A DNA stretch of 64,000 nt, from positions 1 to 64,000 of the forward strand of contig DGIS01000001.1 in the NCBI GenBank assembly GCA_002386525.1, read 5' to 3'. The notes below the pieces were generated by a model. It was not told where the DNA came from. It worked only from the letters and a program-made list of their open reading frames with translations, and did no database searches. The DNA is from Sphingobacterium sp. UBA4616 (GTDB taxonomy: Bacteria > Bacteroidota > Bacteroidia > Sphingobacteriales > Sphingobacteriaceae). The position numbers were made by a program, and so were the translations under genes. Of this stretch, positions 25,751-34,779 are shown one piece after another. Every line of letters starts with the position of its first letter. The stretch's first letter is position 1.

Positions 25751-28057
25751 CTAGAACGGATAACCGATGGCTAAGTTGAACATCAAGTTGTCTTTACGCC
25801 ATTTAGAACTTCCAAAGTCAATATCGCTAAATACCCAACGTTCACCTTTTGGGAGATAGGGAATACGGAATGGTATGGACATGTCGGTACGGACGATCAG
25901 GAAGGTGAAGTCGAAACGTAATCCCGCTCCACCACCAACTGCTAATTCATTTAAAAAATCCTTACTAAATTTGCCGCCCGGCTTGTTCACATCCTCTCGC
26001 TGCAACCAGACATTTCCCGCATCAATAAATGCTGCCCAATGCACAAACCCCGCTAATTTTGCTCTATATTCTGTATTTAGTTCCAATTTAATGTCACCGG
26101 TTTGATCCGCAAAGAAAAGTCCATTGCTTAGCTTTTCAGGAGCAACTGTTCCCGGACCAATAGCGCGGGCACCGAAAGCACGGATACTATTAGGCCCCCC
26201 CACATAATACTGTTTTAAATAGGGAAGGGAGCGGGAGTTGCCATAAGAATAACTCAAACCCAAACTTACCCGCGATGCAAGTTGTGAATTCTCCGATAAC
26301 TTTAAATAATGTCGACCATCGCCACTGATCTTGATATATTGTGAAAAATAAGCATCAAACAATTTGAACGTTTTCCCTTTATTAAAATCTGCTCCTTTTA
26401 TCAGTCCAAGTATGTTTCCCGACAGGTCCAAGTTGCCTTTGAAATAAAATGTATTTTTCAAATGCTGCTTCATGGTGTTTTGAAACGTAAAGTTGTAGTT
26501 TGGACCAATGGTAAACTGAGGGTCTATGGCATGTCGCAACGCAGGGATGGTATCCATTTGTTTTTGGTAGTTTTCCGAAATACCTTTAGGCTGAACATAA
26601 GTAATCTCCATTAAAGCGAGATCATGCTGTTTCTCTTCAGACTCTTGCCAGATATAGCCGTAATCCAACGCAATCGAATTTAGCGTATAAGCTTTGCGGC
26701 GATTTAAAAACTCATAGCGGCCTTTGATATAAGTCTTCGGAATAAAGCGCCTTGAGGGCGAAACTCTTCCAAAGGGAGACAATATGCGAGGAAAAGTCAA
26801 GGTCGCCTCTATACCGTAGCGGTAATAACTCGAATTAAGGTCGGCCGATCCTCCCGTCTGGGTTTCATAACCACCGAATACATTAAAGCTCAGTTGCTCA
26901 GCACCTTTAAATGCATTTCGTAAAGTCCAGTTGACATTCACCTCAGTACCGTTGTATACCGAAGCCATTTTTCCTAAAAGCTCCACCCGAAGGGACTTTT
27001 TGGGTAATGGGGTCAAGTAATAGTAGACATCCAGTGCGTTGGGTACTTCTTTGCTGTCGACAAAATTGTTCTTTACAAATTTCCAGCTATTGAGGTTTAC
27101 CAAATGACTGATGGTCTGATTGTGGGCATTACGGTTGTATATATCGCCCGGATGAAAGAAGATATGGTTCGCAATAACAGGCTTCCTGTAAAGATGCTGA
27201 CGGTCTATAAAATAATAGCTGCTATCGTACAGTTCTGCACTCCGTGTGGATCGCTGATAACCAGAGCTTGTTTCTGTATAGTTCGGAAAAATGTAAATTT
27301 TATTGATCTTGGATGGGATTTTCGCCTGCGCCGGTGTCTCTTTTTTAACCGTAACATACATATCCACCTTGTTATTCCGGTTCGAACTGTCTACCTGAAC
27401 CAAGATGTAATCCGGGCTGAAATAATAATAGCCTTTATTTTTAAGATCATTATCGATGCGGTCACGTTCGTTTAAGATAACATCTAAACTGTAGTTCTTT
27501 CCTACCTGGAGAAGACTTTGATCAGAACTCGAACGAATATCTTTCCCCAACTGACTATTGCTGTCAACATCAAATTTAACAGACTGTATGCGGTAAATCA
27601 GGTTGGGCTTGGCGGTATAATTAATCGTTGCTTTTTTGTTTTCTACTAACGTATCGGATCTCACCTCCGCATTGAAGAAACCGAAATTTTCCAGACGATT
27701 GCGCAATAGATTTTCATTATACTCTCGATTGACATCACGCAACAACACGGGTTCTTCACCAATCTTCTTGAAGAATTTTTTTATGATGTTGTTCCCGACT
27801 GAATCTCCAGCCATATTATTAAAATATAGCTTGAAAGGTATCCCCACCAGTCGTTTATTCGGTTTGGGCATTAGGGCCTCTTCCAGGCGGGTTGATATCT
27901 TTTCCTTATTTTCCTTAGAAATGGTGTCCGACTCGACGATGACATTCCCCTTCACATATAAGCTTTCTCCTTCTTTCAGATTCTTGGTTGACGAGCAGGA
28001 GGCTATAAATGCAGCGAATGTTACTATTCCAACACTATACTTTAATCTAACCCGCAT
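25751..28057 (-). CDS. tamL: TamL: lipidated TamA/BamA-family outer-membrane assembly protein
   Basis: Outer-membrane Omp85-family protein of the translocation and assembly module. From the ATG at 28057 it is 768 aa: signal peptide with lipobox (FIASC) followed by SSTKNLKEGE, POTRA-like domains (about 25-330), then a 16-strand barrel region with the Omp85 loop motif YVGGPNSIRAFGARAIGPG in pieces near residue 610 and a C-terminal strand ending GYPF. Lipidated TamA (TamL) is a Bacteroidota trait. AAAGGAG before 28057 supports that start. It overlaps the 3' end of tamB by 11 bp, so the two are coupled. Confidence 0.88.
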   Translation of the reverse strand: MRVRLKYSVGIVTFAAFIASCSSTKNLKEGESLYVKGNVIVESDTISKENKEKISTRLEEALMPKPNKRLVGIPFKLYFNNMAGDSVGNNIIKKFFKKIGEEPVLLRDVNREYNENLLRNRLENFGFFNAEVRSDTLVENKKATINYTAKPNLIYRIQSVKFDVDSNSQLGKDIRSSSDQSLLQVGKNYSLDVILNERDRIDNDLKNKGYYYFSPDYILVQVDSSNRNNKVDMYVTVKKETPAQAKIPSKINKIYIFPNYTETSSGYQRSTRSAELYDSSYYFIDRQHLYRKPVIANHIFFHPGDIYNRNAHNQTISHLVNLNSWKFVKNNFVDSKEVPNALDVYYYLTPLPKKSLRVELLGKMASVYNGTEVNVNWTLRNAFKGAEQLSFNVFGGYETQTGGSADLNSSYYRYGIEATLTFPRILSPFGRVSPSRRFIPKTYIKGRYEFLNRRKAYTLNSIALDYGYIWQESEEKQHDLALMEITYVQPKGISENYQKQMDTIPALRHAIDPQFTIGPNYNFTFQNTMKQHLKNTFYFKGNLDLSGNILGLIKGADFNKGKTFKLFDAYFSQYIKISGDGRHYLKLSENSQLASRVSLGLSYSYGNSRSLPYLKQYYVGGPNSIRAFGARAIGPGTVAPEKLSNGLFFADQTGDIKLELNTEYRAKLAGFVHWAAFIDAGNVWLQREDVNKPGGKFSKDFLNELAVGGGAGLRFDFTFLIVRTDMSIPFRIPYLPKGERWVFSDIDFGSSKWRKDNLMFNLAIGYPF

Positions 28058-31000
28058 GATAACTCCTTTCCTCATCTTCATTTTTTATTGCTGTTGTTCT
28101 GATGGTATCTAAATTTGATTTTGGACCATTGCTTTTTGGTAATTTTTTGCTTGAGTCCAGTTGCTGTTTACGTTTCTCTTCTTCTCTTTCCTCCATACGT
28201 TTTCTGTATGCTGGACTATGTAGCATCAAACTGTCACGGATGACCGTGCGCACGCTATCACGATAGATTGAGTCGGTTTCCATGCGCTCCACATCGAAAC
28301 GTTTTCTGAAACTTTTGCTATTCGTATCATAGTACTCTTTGAGTTTTTTTGAACTCATCCAGATTTCCTTAAATCTGTTGTAATCCATATTGATGATAAA
28401 TCCAATACCTGTTTCTACATATTGGCCCTGAAGTGTAACCTGATATTGATTCTTTCGGTATACCCGTGCAAAATAACGGCCGTCTTGTGAAAGCTGATAA
28501 TCCAATTGGATATCTCCGGCGATATTATTGGCAGTCTCTCCAGGCCGCGTGTTTCCTTCCACTTCAAAATTGGATCCAATAGTAATTTTTAAACGATCAT
28601 TTAAGAGCATTTTCGATACACCTATATTCAGATCCGTGCGGGTTTGTCCAGCTCCTGTAGCATAATCCTCTTCTGAAGTTAAATTAAAATCCAGTTCTAC
28701 TCCTGTAATAAGTTCGGAAGCCAAGCGGTTCAACTGACCACTTAGGAAGGAACTGATACTATTTCTCACAATAGCTTCGGTACCACCGCCACCCGAAAGA
28801 CTCTCAAATGGATTGGTCGACATAAAGCGCCCCAATACAATAAGTGAAAAGACCTGCTTGTTGAGTTCAGACGGATTTTCACGTAACGTCGTCAATGCAT
28901 TGTTTACCTTGCTGATTACATCTTGCGAAACAACCGAGTTGTTTTCGTCCAGGTCAATATCAAAATTCAGTTGCGGCTGGAACAATTTGTCTGTAATCTT
29001 TAGTAAGACATTGAACGGAATACGTTGCTTATACAAATTGGCATTTTCTGAACCGAGTTGCGTCGCAACAAGCTCTAAAGTCGGTGCTTTCGTCGTATAT
29101 GCTGCTGTGATATTCAGCTGGGCATCCAATGGATCGCCATTCCAGGTAATGGTGCTTCCTTTTCGGAACGTAAAATCTTTCTTCACAGGGCCAAAACTAA
29201 ATGAATAGCTTCCCTTGTCAACGGTAAACGTCCCAGATAAAGTTATTTTGCTACTGGCATCGATACCTGCGTTCAGCTCGGCTTCACCCTGGATGTTCAG
29301 GGCATCCTGCGAACCAGCATCCAGAAGAATCTTAAATTTAGCATCCTTATCTGTTTGAAGGTTGAGGTCCACATCGATCCCCGTTAAACGGGTGACAGTC
29401 ATGGAATCTAATTTGGCAAAAACATTTGCTCTTGTTGTATCCCTCTTATCAACAAATTCAACAACCCCTTTACGATCGGCCATTCCTGGATCATCGTTTG
29501 GCATGACAAAGGTAAAATCGGTATCATCTAACACTTTGATTGTACCGTCCACGATAGGTTTATCGAGATTTCCGCGAATGCGCAGATTCGAAGTAAGATA
29601 CATTTTACCATAGAACATGTCATTATCGCTTTGTGTTGAATTGAGCACTTCAAAATTGTCCGTATTGACATTGAGATTAAAATCAAAATCAGTATACGTT
29701 GTCGTGGCTATGGATCCCGTCAGCTTAGCAATATTTCCCTTTTTGTCTTCTAATGCAAATTTGGGAAAAGTAATGCCTCTTTCATCCAAATGAATTGTTT
29801 CGTTTTTTGCTTTAAAGAGTGCATTCAGCATGGCAATATTAAATTGTGCATCTTTAAAATTAACATCGCCGTTAATGAGCGGTTTAGATGGTGATCCTGT
29901 TATTTTCAATTGGCCTTCAAGATTTCCTTTCGAATCTTTAAGATATCCGAGGCTAAATGCTTGCACGGTCTGCATCGAAAGCGGCGCAATATCTAAGGTA
30001 AAATCTAAGCTTGCTTCTCCCTGGGGGGGATTCACAAAATCACCATTTAAGACAACATTGTTGCCATTCTCGCTAATACTAATATTGGCATTGTACGTGT
30101 TTTCTTTCTCATTATTAACCTTAATATTGACATTCCCAACGGTATCCTGTCCAATATAAAATTTATTGATAACAAGATCCGATACAAATACAGGGCTGCT
30201 CTCCAGGCGCGATATGGTCGCCTGACCATTAATTCCACCCCCGAGATCTACGGTTTCGCTTTCGAGCATTTTACTTAATGTCTCAATCCGGAAATTCTTG
30301 AACGCAATGTTTATCGGTGAATTGAGTACACTATCCTGCGAAGATATACTAAGCTCTTGTCCCTTATTGCTTAAGATAAATTCATTGGCCTGAATCCCTG
30401 TACGTCCAAATTTGAGCACATTGTTTGGATTTATTGTCCATTTGTCGTAATTCAGCATAAGGCCATCCTGCAGTAAACTGAAAACAAATGCCCCATTATC
30501 AACACGCATATTTGCACCCAGATGATACTGCTCTTTTTCTTTCTTGTCTTTTATCCATAATCCAAAGTCTAAGTTGTTTTGAATGACTTTGCCACTGAAT
30601 ACCGTATTGACAAGTTCAATATTACTTACCTTGATCTTATTGATCAATGCGGAGTAATACAGTGTACTATCCAGCGTATTGATGTCAAAAGTGACGTTAT
30701 TGATTTCGGTACCATTATATATTATTTTGGGAGCATCCAACTTGGCGAGAATCGTTTTAGATTGACTGTTAAACATACCGTCCAAGGTGATGTCCGACAT
30801 GGCTGTTAGTTCCGGTAAAAAATCCTTTATAAACTTCGTTCTGGTCAACTGAGCCGAAAACTCTATATTCTGTGGGTCATATTTTGGTACTTCAACAGCT
30901 TTACCGGGTTGGTAGTATACCTGCAGAATGTCCTGTATGGCATTCTGCAATTCCAGAATTTTATATTTACCAACTAGATGAGCATTTAAAAAGTTTGATT

Positions 31001-33332
31001 TTAGAAGCAATAAATTACGGCTGGTATCGGCTTTTGCTATAAGCGAAATGCTGTCTAAAGAATAATATGCACCACTGTAAAAGATAGATGAATTGGTAAT
31101 ATGTGCTTCACCGTTTAAAAAATTTGGATCCGCTGAACTAAACTTTCCGACGAGTTTACCCTGGTATTTGAACTCGTCATCCATTAACTTTAAATTCTTA
31201 AGATTGATGGTATCTACCTGAAGCTCGAAATCCACCTGTGGATATTTGGACTTCATATTCGCTGTTGCATTTAACGTCAATTGAATATTTGGATCAGGAC
31301 TAACCACAGCCGCTTTGATATCTCCTTTGTCTGCGGTCAGGTTCATGTCGATATTCTGATACCGGTAACCCATGGCGTCCATTCGGTTTACTTTACCATC
31401 GAAGTTGGCTACAAGCTTCTTGGGGTCAGTACCATGGCCTTTAATCTTTCCTTCAAAAGAAAGAATGCCGAGGGTACTGTCCATTTTCATGATCTTACCA
31501 ATGTCGAAATCACGAATACTGACAAAGGCATCATAGGTTGTATCGCGGCCGATCATGCCCACCTTACCATTAAACTTGGCCGTTCCCTTTTCTGTAACCA
31601 GCGAAAGATTGGTGTTAAAGGCATTCATACCGCCTTTAAATGTTCCCGTAAGGCCAATCGTATTCGGTAGCTCAATACCGCTCGGAAGTATATTTTTAGA
31701 AATTAGTTTTTCGATATCCGAACGGCCTGTCGTCAATTTCTTTAAATTAAGATCCAGTGACATTTTATCCACTTCGGGGAGCCCCCTTAACCGTAGGCTC
31801 GCTATGACACGTGTATTGGACAGGGTTTGGAAATCAATTGCTGGAATATTCAGATCATTTACCTTACCCACAACACGTCCATCGATAGCAAATTTTTTGT
31901 CCATCAAGGGTTTCATCACCTGCATAGTATCCAAAAAAGGGGCAAAATAGTAAATGTCGCGCATATCGACATGACTCTTTTTGATGTTTGCATTGACGTA
32001 GAGGAGTTCCGGTTTTTTTGCAACAATATCCAATGATGGATAGGAGACTTTTACGTAATCCCGTAGGAGCGTACGTGGAGTTTCCGCATACAGATTTTTG
32101 ATTTCAGCACCAGTATTTGTATACTTAAAATCTCCCTTTAATTGTTTGATCACAAAACCCGAACGATCAGAGGCTACCAGTTCTTTCAAAGATCCACTGA
32201 TTGAATCGGCACTGTAGTAAAGATCACTTAAGCTGGTTTTCATACCCGGGATCTTAATGTTAAAATAATCAAAACCCTTCATCCGCGCCTGATTGTCATC
32301 GCGGTAAGCTAAACTTGTATTATTGATCTGAATATCTTTGGCCGATACAATCCAGTTTACTTTGGTCGTATCTGCTGTAGGTTTAGCTATGCTGTTTGCT
32401 TTTTTTAGGACCTTTCCAAAGAGCACACTGTTGTCCGAACCGTCGAGGCTGATTGTTTGAATATCCACAACTTCTTTGTTGAGGTCGATCTTGTTAATGT
32501 CTGCGTGAAGATTTTCGACATAAAACTTGGTGTTCAAGAGGCTGGACTGATCTTCATAACGCACTAAGATATTGGTCAAGTCCGCGATCTGTATGCCAAC
32601 ATCGGGAAGCAATGTGGTTGTTTGAGCCGTTTTATCCGTAATGCCAAAGTCCTCAACAGAAGGCGCTGCGCCGTCAACCATCGGCCGCCATTGTTTGATG
32701 GTAGCACTCAGACCATCTATCTTCACTTTTGGAAGATTGAAAGCCATATTTTTTGTTAGATCAAACTTCTTAATGTTGGTATTTAGGCTGTTGAGATATA
32801 CGTCAGCGCTGGTCCCAATTACATCATCGGCATAGACAATATGAAATTTATCAAATTTTACTTTATCGAGGTTGAATAGGAGTGCTGAACTGCTGTCGGC
32901 AGTTGGAGTGCTTTCTTTTTGCGATGCAAATGCTTTGACAATATAATCAAAGTTGAACGAACTGTCAGGTAATGTACGGCGAATTTTCGCGGTGATACCT
33001 TCTGCTTCTATACTTTGGATTTCAACCGTATTTTTTAGCAGTTTCAGCATATTGATATCCACAGCTATCGATTTTCCAGCAACCAATGTGTCCTTGCTTT
33101 GGTCCGCTAAATAGATGTCCTGTAAAACTAGTTTCTTAGGAAAATCGATATTGATGTAGCCGATTTTAACGGGCGTACCAATCTTGCCTTCAACATATTG
33201 AGTTACTTTTCCGGCAATATAATTCTGAACCGATGGTATTCGAATTAAAAATACAATTAGAATAGCAAGCGCAATTATTACTCCAATAATCCACAAAATT
33301 GTTTTGAAAGCAACTCGGGTAAATCTGTTCAA
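28047..33332 (-). CDS. tamB: TamB-family translocation and assembly module protein
   Basis: A 1761-aa envelope-spanning protein: one N-terminal transmembrane helix (about 12-31, ending near FLIRIPSV), an AsmA-like start, a very long beta-rich body of repeated amphipathic strands thought to form a lipid-carrying groove across the periplasm, and the conserved DUF490/TamB C-terminal domain (about 1330-1690, with FTVDKGSYSFSFGPVKKDF in parts and the LNIGVSKMLLNDRLKI strand). The last 100 residues are charged and probably disordered. It pairs with TamL encoded in the overlapping gene downstream. Role: outer-membrane lipid homeostasis and barrel assembly. Confidence 0.92.
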   Translation of the reverse strand: MNRFTRVAFKTILWIIGVIIALAILIVFLIRIPSVQNYIAGKVTQYVEGKIGTPVKIGYINIDFPKKLVLQDIYLADQSKDTLVAGKSIAVDINMLKLLKNTVEIQSIEAEGITAKIRRTLPDSSFNFDYIVKAFASQKESTPTADSSSALLFNLDKVKFDKFHIVYADDVIGTSADVYLNSLNTNIKKFDLTKNMAFNLPKVKIDGLSATIKQWRPMVDGAAPSVEDFGITDKTAQTTTLLPDVGIQIADLTNILVRYEDQSSLLNTKFYVENLHADINKIDLNKEVVDIQTISLDGSDNSVLFGKVLKKANSIAKPTADTTKVNWIVSAKDIQINNTSLAYRDDNQARMKGFDYFNIKIPGMKTSLSDLYYSADSISGSLKELVASDRSGFVIKQLKGDFKYTNTGAEIKNLYAETPRTLLRDYVKVSYPSLDIVAKKPELLYVNANIKKSHVDMRDIYYFAPFLDTMQVMKPLMDKKFAIDGRVVGKVNDLNIPAIDFQTLSNTRVIASLRLRGLPEVDKMSLDLNLKKLTTGRSDIEKLISKNILPSGIELPNTIGLTGTFKGGMNAFNTNLSLVTEKGTAKFNGKVGMIGRDTTYDAFVSIRDFDIGKIMKMDSTLGILSFEGKIKGHGTDPKKLVANFDGKVNRMDAMGYRYQNIDMNLTADKGDIKAAVVSPDPNIQLTLNATANMKSKYPQVDFELQVDTINLKNLKLMDDEFKYQGKLVGKFSSADPNFLNGEAHITNSSIFYSGAYYSLDSISLIAKADTSRNLLLLKSNFLNAHLVGKYKILELQNAIQDILQVYYQPGKAVEVPKYDPQNIEFSAQLTRTKFIKDFLPELTAMSDITLDGMFNSQSKTILAKLDAPKIIYNGTEINNVTFDINTLDSTLYYSALINKIKVSNIELVNTVFSGKVIQNNLDFGLWIKDKKEKEQYHLGANMRVDNGAFVFSLLQDGLMLNYDKWTINPNNVLKFGRTGIQANEFILSNKGQELSISSQDSVLNSPINIAFKNFRIETLSKMLESETVDLGGGINGQATISRLESSPVFVSDLVINKFYIGQDTVGNVNIKVNNEKENTYNANISISENGNNVVLNGDFVNPPQGEASLDFTLDIAPLSMQTVQAFSLGYLKDSKGNLEGQLKITGSPSKPLINGDVNFKDAQFNIAMLNALFKAKNETIHLDERGITFPKFALEDKKGNIAKLTGSIATTTYTDFDFNLNVNTDNFEVLNSTQSDNDMFYGKMYLTSNLRIRGNLDKPIVDGTIKVLDDTDFTFVMPNDDPGMADRKGVVEFVDKRDTTRANVFAKLDSMTVTRLTGIDVDLNLQTDKDAKFKILLDAGSQDALNIQGEAELNAGIDASSKITLSGTFTVDKGSYSFSFGPVKKDFTFRKGSTITWNGDPLDAQLNITAAYTTKAPTLELVATQLGSENANLYKQRIPFNVLLKITDKLFQPQLNFDIDLDENNSVVSQDVISKVNNALTTLRENPSELNKQVFSLIVLGRFMSTNPFESLSGGGGTEAIVRNSISSFLSGQLNRLASELITGVELDFNLTSEEDYATGAGQTRTDLNIGVSKMLLNDRLKITIGSNFEVEGNTRPGETANNIAGDIQLDYQLSQDGRYFARVYRKNQYQVTLQGQYVETGIGFIINMDYNRFKEIWMSSKKLKEYYDTNSKSFRKRFDVERMETDSIYRDSVRTVIRDSLMLHSPAYRKRMEEREEEKRKQQLDSSKKLPKSNGPKSNLDTIRTTAIKNEDEERSYHAG

Positions 33333-33455
33333 CGTGTAATTTGATTTAAGTATCTATTAATAAAAATTAAAACGGGAAAAAGTTACATCAAATAATTGAC
33401 CAAACCTGTATAGTCATATAAAGTTTTTTGTTTTTTAATTTTATGTTAATAAAAA

Positions 33456-33497
33456 CATTAAATACCTATCAATTTGTCAAAAAATAGGTATTTAATG
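33456..33497 (-). terminator. Terminator after the DoxX gene
   Basis: A perfect 14-bp inverted repeat (33456-33469 with 33484-33497) with a 14-nt spacer, followed on the minus strand by TTTTT. It lies 50 bp beyond the DoxX stop and separates that unit from tamB. Confidence 0.75.
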
Positions 33498-33546
33498 GGA
33501 ATATATGGCTATGCTGAACGAGCTCGTTTGTCTAACATTGAAGCAA

Positions 33547-33930
33547 TTATTCAAGCAATTTTTTATATCTCCCCCAGTTTTCAAAAACTACCCATAGCCA
33601 GATAATGAAAAGTACAGCCCAAATAATCAATCCCTGCTGACTATAGAAAATCATGTTATGGGTAAAAATACCAATGAGGATCGGGAAGATGACCAATGCA
33701 CCCAACGTTCTTGTCTTTGGAAAAATAAATAGTAAACCGCCAATGAGCTCGATAATTCCAATCAGTGGCATTAGCCATTTTATAGCGTTAAAAGCCTCAA
33801 ATACCTTTTTCATGTCCATATCCATTGGTGGAGCTGGCATATAATGAAAAAGTTTATCCAGGCCCGCATTAATGAATAGCAAGGCAAATAGAATACAAAG
33901 TATATTTTTTAAGATTTTCATAGCAGGCAA
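33547..33930 (-). CDS. DoxX-family membrane protein
   Basis: A 127-aa protein with four hydrophobic helices. The first contains FINAGLDKLFHY, typical of DoxX/DoxD-like proteins; then FEAFNAIKWLMPLIGIIELIGGLLF and a FPKTRTLGALV loop. No Cys pair of the MauE type, so a redox role is less clear than for the protein at 7144-7875. It is 10 bp after the DUF4342 gene and likely cotranscribed. Confidence 0.85.
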   Translation of the reverse strand: MPAMKILKNILCILFALLFINAGLDKLFHYMPAPPMDMDMKKVFEAFNAIKWLMPLIGIIELIGGLLFIFPKTRTLGALVIFPILIGIFTHNMIFYSQQGLIIWAVLFIIWLWVVFENWGRYKKLLE

Positions 33931-33940
33931 TCTGAGTTGA

Positions 33941-34243
33941 TTAGTTTACTGTTATTGTGGTTGGTGGATCCGTACTGTTGTCTTCGTTGTCATTGTCTTC
34001 CTTTTGACTATTGCGTTCCACAGTAATGGTACACTCTGTAAGTAATGCTGCGACTGCTCCAATCGCTGCAAAAACAGGCGCTAAGATCAAGCCTATGGCC
34101 CCAACAGTCACTGGAAAGCTCATGATTTCCTTTCCATGTTTGTCCGAAATGCTAATTTTGTTCACGTTGCCCTCAGCAATAATTTCTTTGATTTTCTGCA
34201 AAAGGTTTTCACCGTTAATCTGAAATGTTTCTTTAAATCCCAT
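33941..34243 (-). CDS. DUF4342-family small membrane protein
   Basis: About 100 aa from the ATG at 34243. It matches DUF4342 by pattern: GENLLQKIKEIIAEGNVNKI, a GKEIMSFPVTVG strand, one transmembrane helix (GLILAPVFAAIGAVAALL) and ECTITVERN. The C-terminal tail is Asp/Asn/Thr-rich. The open frame extends 13 codons further upstream, but the family starts at MGFKETF. Function unknown; paired with DoxX. Confidence 0.8.
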   Translation of the reverse strand: MGFKETFQINGENLLQKIKEIIAEGNVNKISISDKHGKEIMSFPVTVGAIGLILAPVFAAIGAVAALLTECTITVERNSQKEDNDNEDNSTDPPTTITVN

Positions 34244-34505
34244 AATCGTATAATTTAAGTTCGCTATTATAAAGTTATTCATTTTTTACAGAATTAGGAT
34301 AAACTTTCCGGTATTGTTCCATTCGAAGTCAATTTTAAACTACACCAGACTCTCTCGCGAAACAACCATACCTTATTCATTAAGCGCTTTTTAGAAAATC
34401 CTTGAAATGAAATTTCCGATACTAAAAGGGAAATTGACGGGGGCATATCCTTAGTAAACCCTGGATACCTCCTCCAGTCTTCACACGATCATTTGTCGTA
34501 TATAC

Positions 34506-34638
34506 TTCGGTACTCGTACGGTATTTCTTCGGTTACAACCGAAGAAGCACCGTACGAGTACCGAACAAGCACCGAACAAGCACCGAACAAGCGCCGAAGA
34601 AAAGGCGAATTTGGTATTAATTTGTATTCGTATTAATG
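34506..34638. repeat. 11-bp-period intergenic repeat element with long hairpin (copy B)
   Basis: Arms 34506-34534 and 34537-34565 pair in 27 of 29 positions around a 2-nt loop. The right arm runs into six 11-bp units (34538-34603), three of them identical (ACCGAACAAGC at 34560, 34571, 34582). The stretch after them (34595-34638) aligns with 178-222 of copy A, sharing the order AAGGCGAA, TTGGT and a final ATGG. It lies in the gap between DUF4342 and valS; the rest of that gap (34244-34505, 34639-34734) shows nothing I can support. Confidence 0.75.
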
Positions 34639-34734
34639 GAGCTTCGCTTTAGGCGGTAACACCTTAAAAAAGTATAATCTAACGGCGAATTCAAGAAGAA
34701 TGTGGATGTTTCAATTGGGCGGTATGCAAAAAAA

Positions 34735-34755
34735 GTCCCGTGCATTACACGGGAC
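34735..34755 (-). terminator. Rho-independent terminator of valS
   Basis: GTCCCGTG (34735-34742) pairs with CACGGGAC (34748-34755); on the minus strand seven T follow. It lies 25 bp after the valS stop. Confidence 0.95.
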
Positions 34756-34779
34756 CTGATCAGCTGTATCGTTTAGGTG

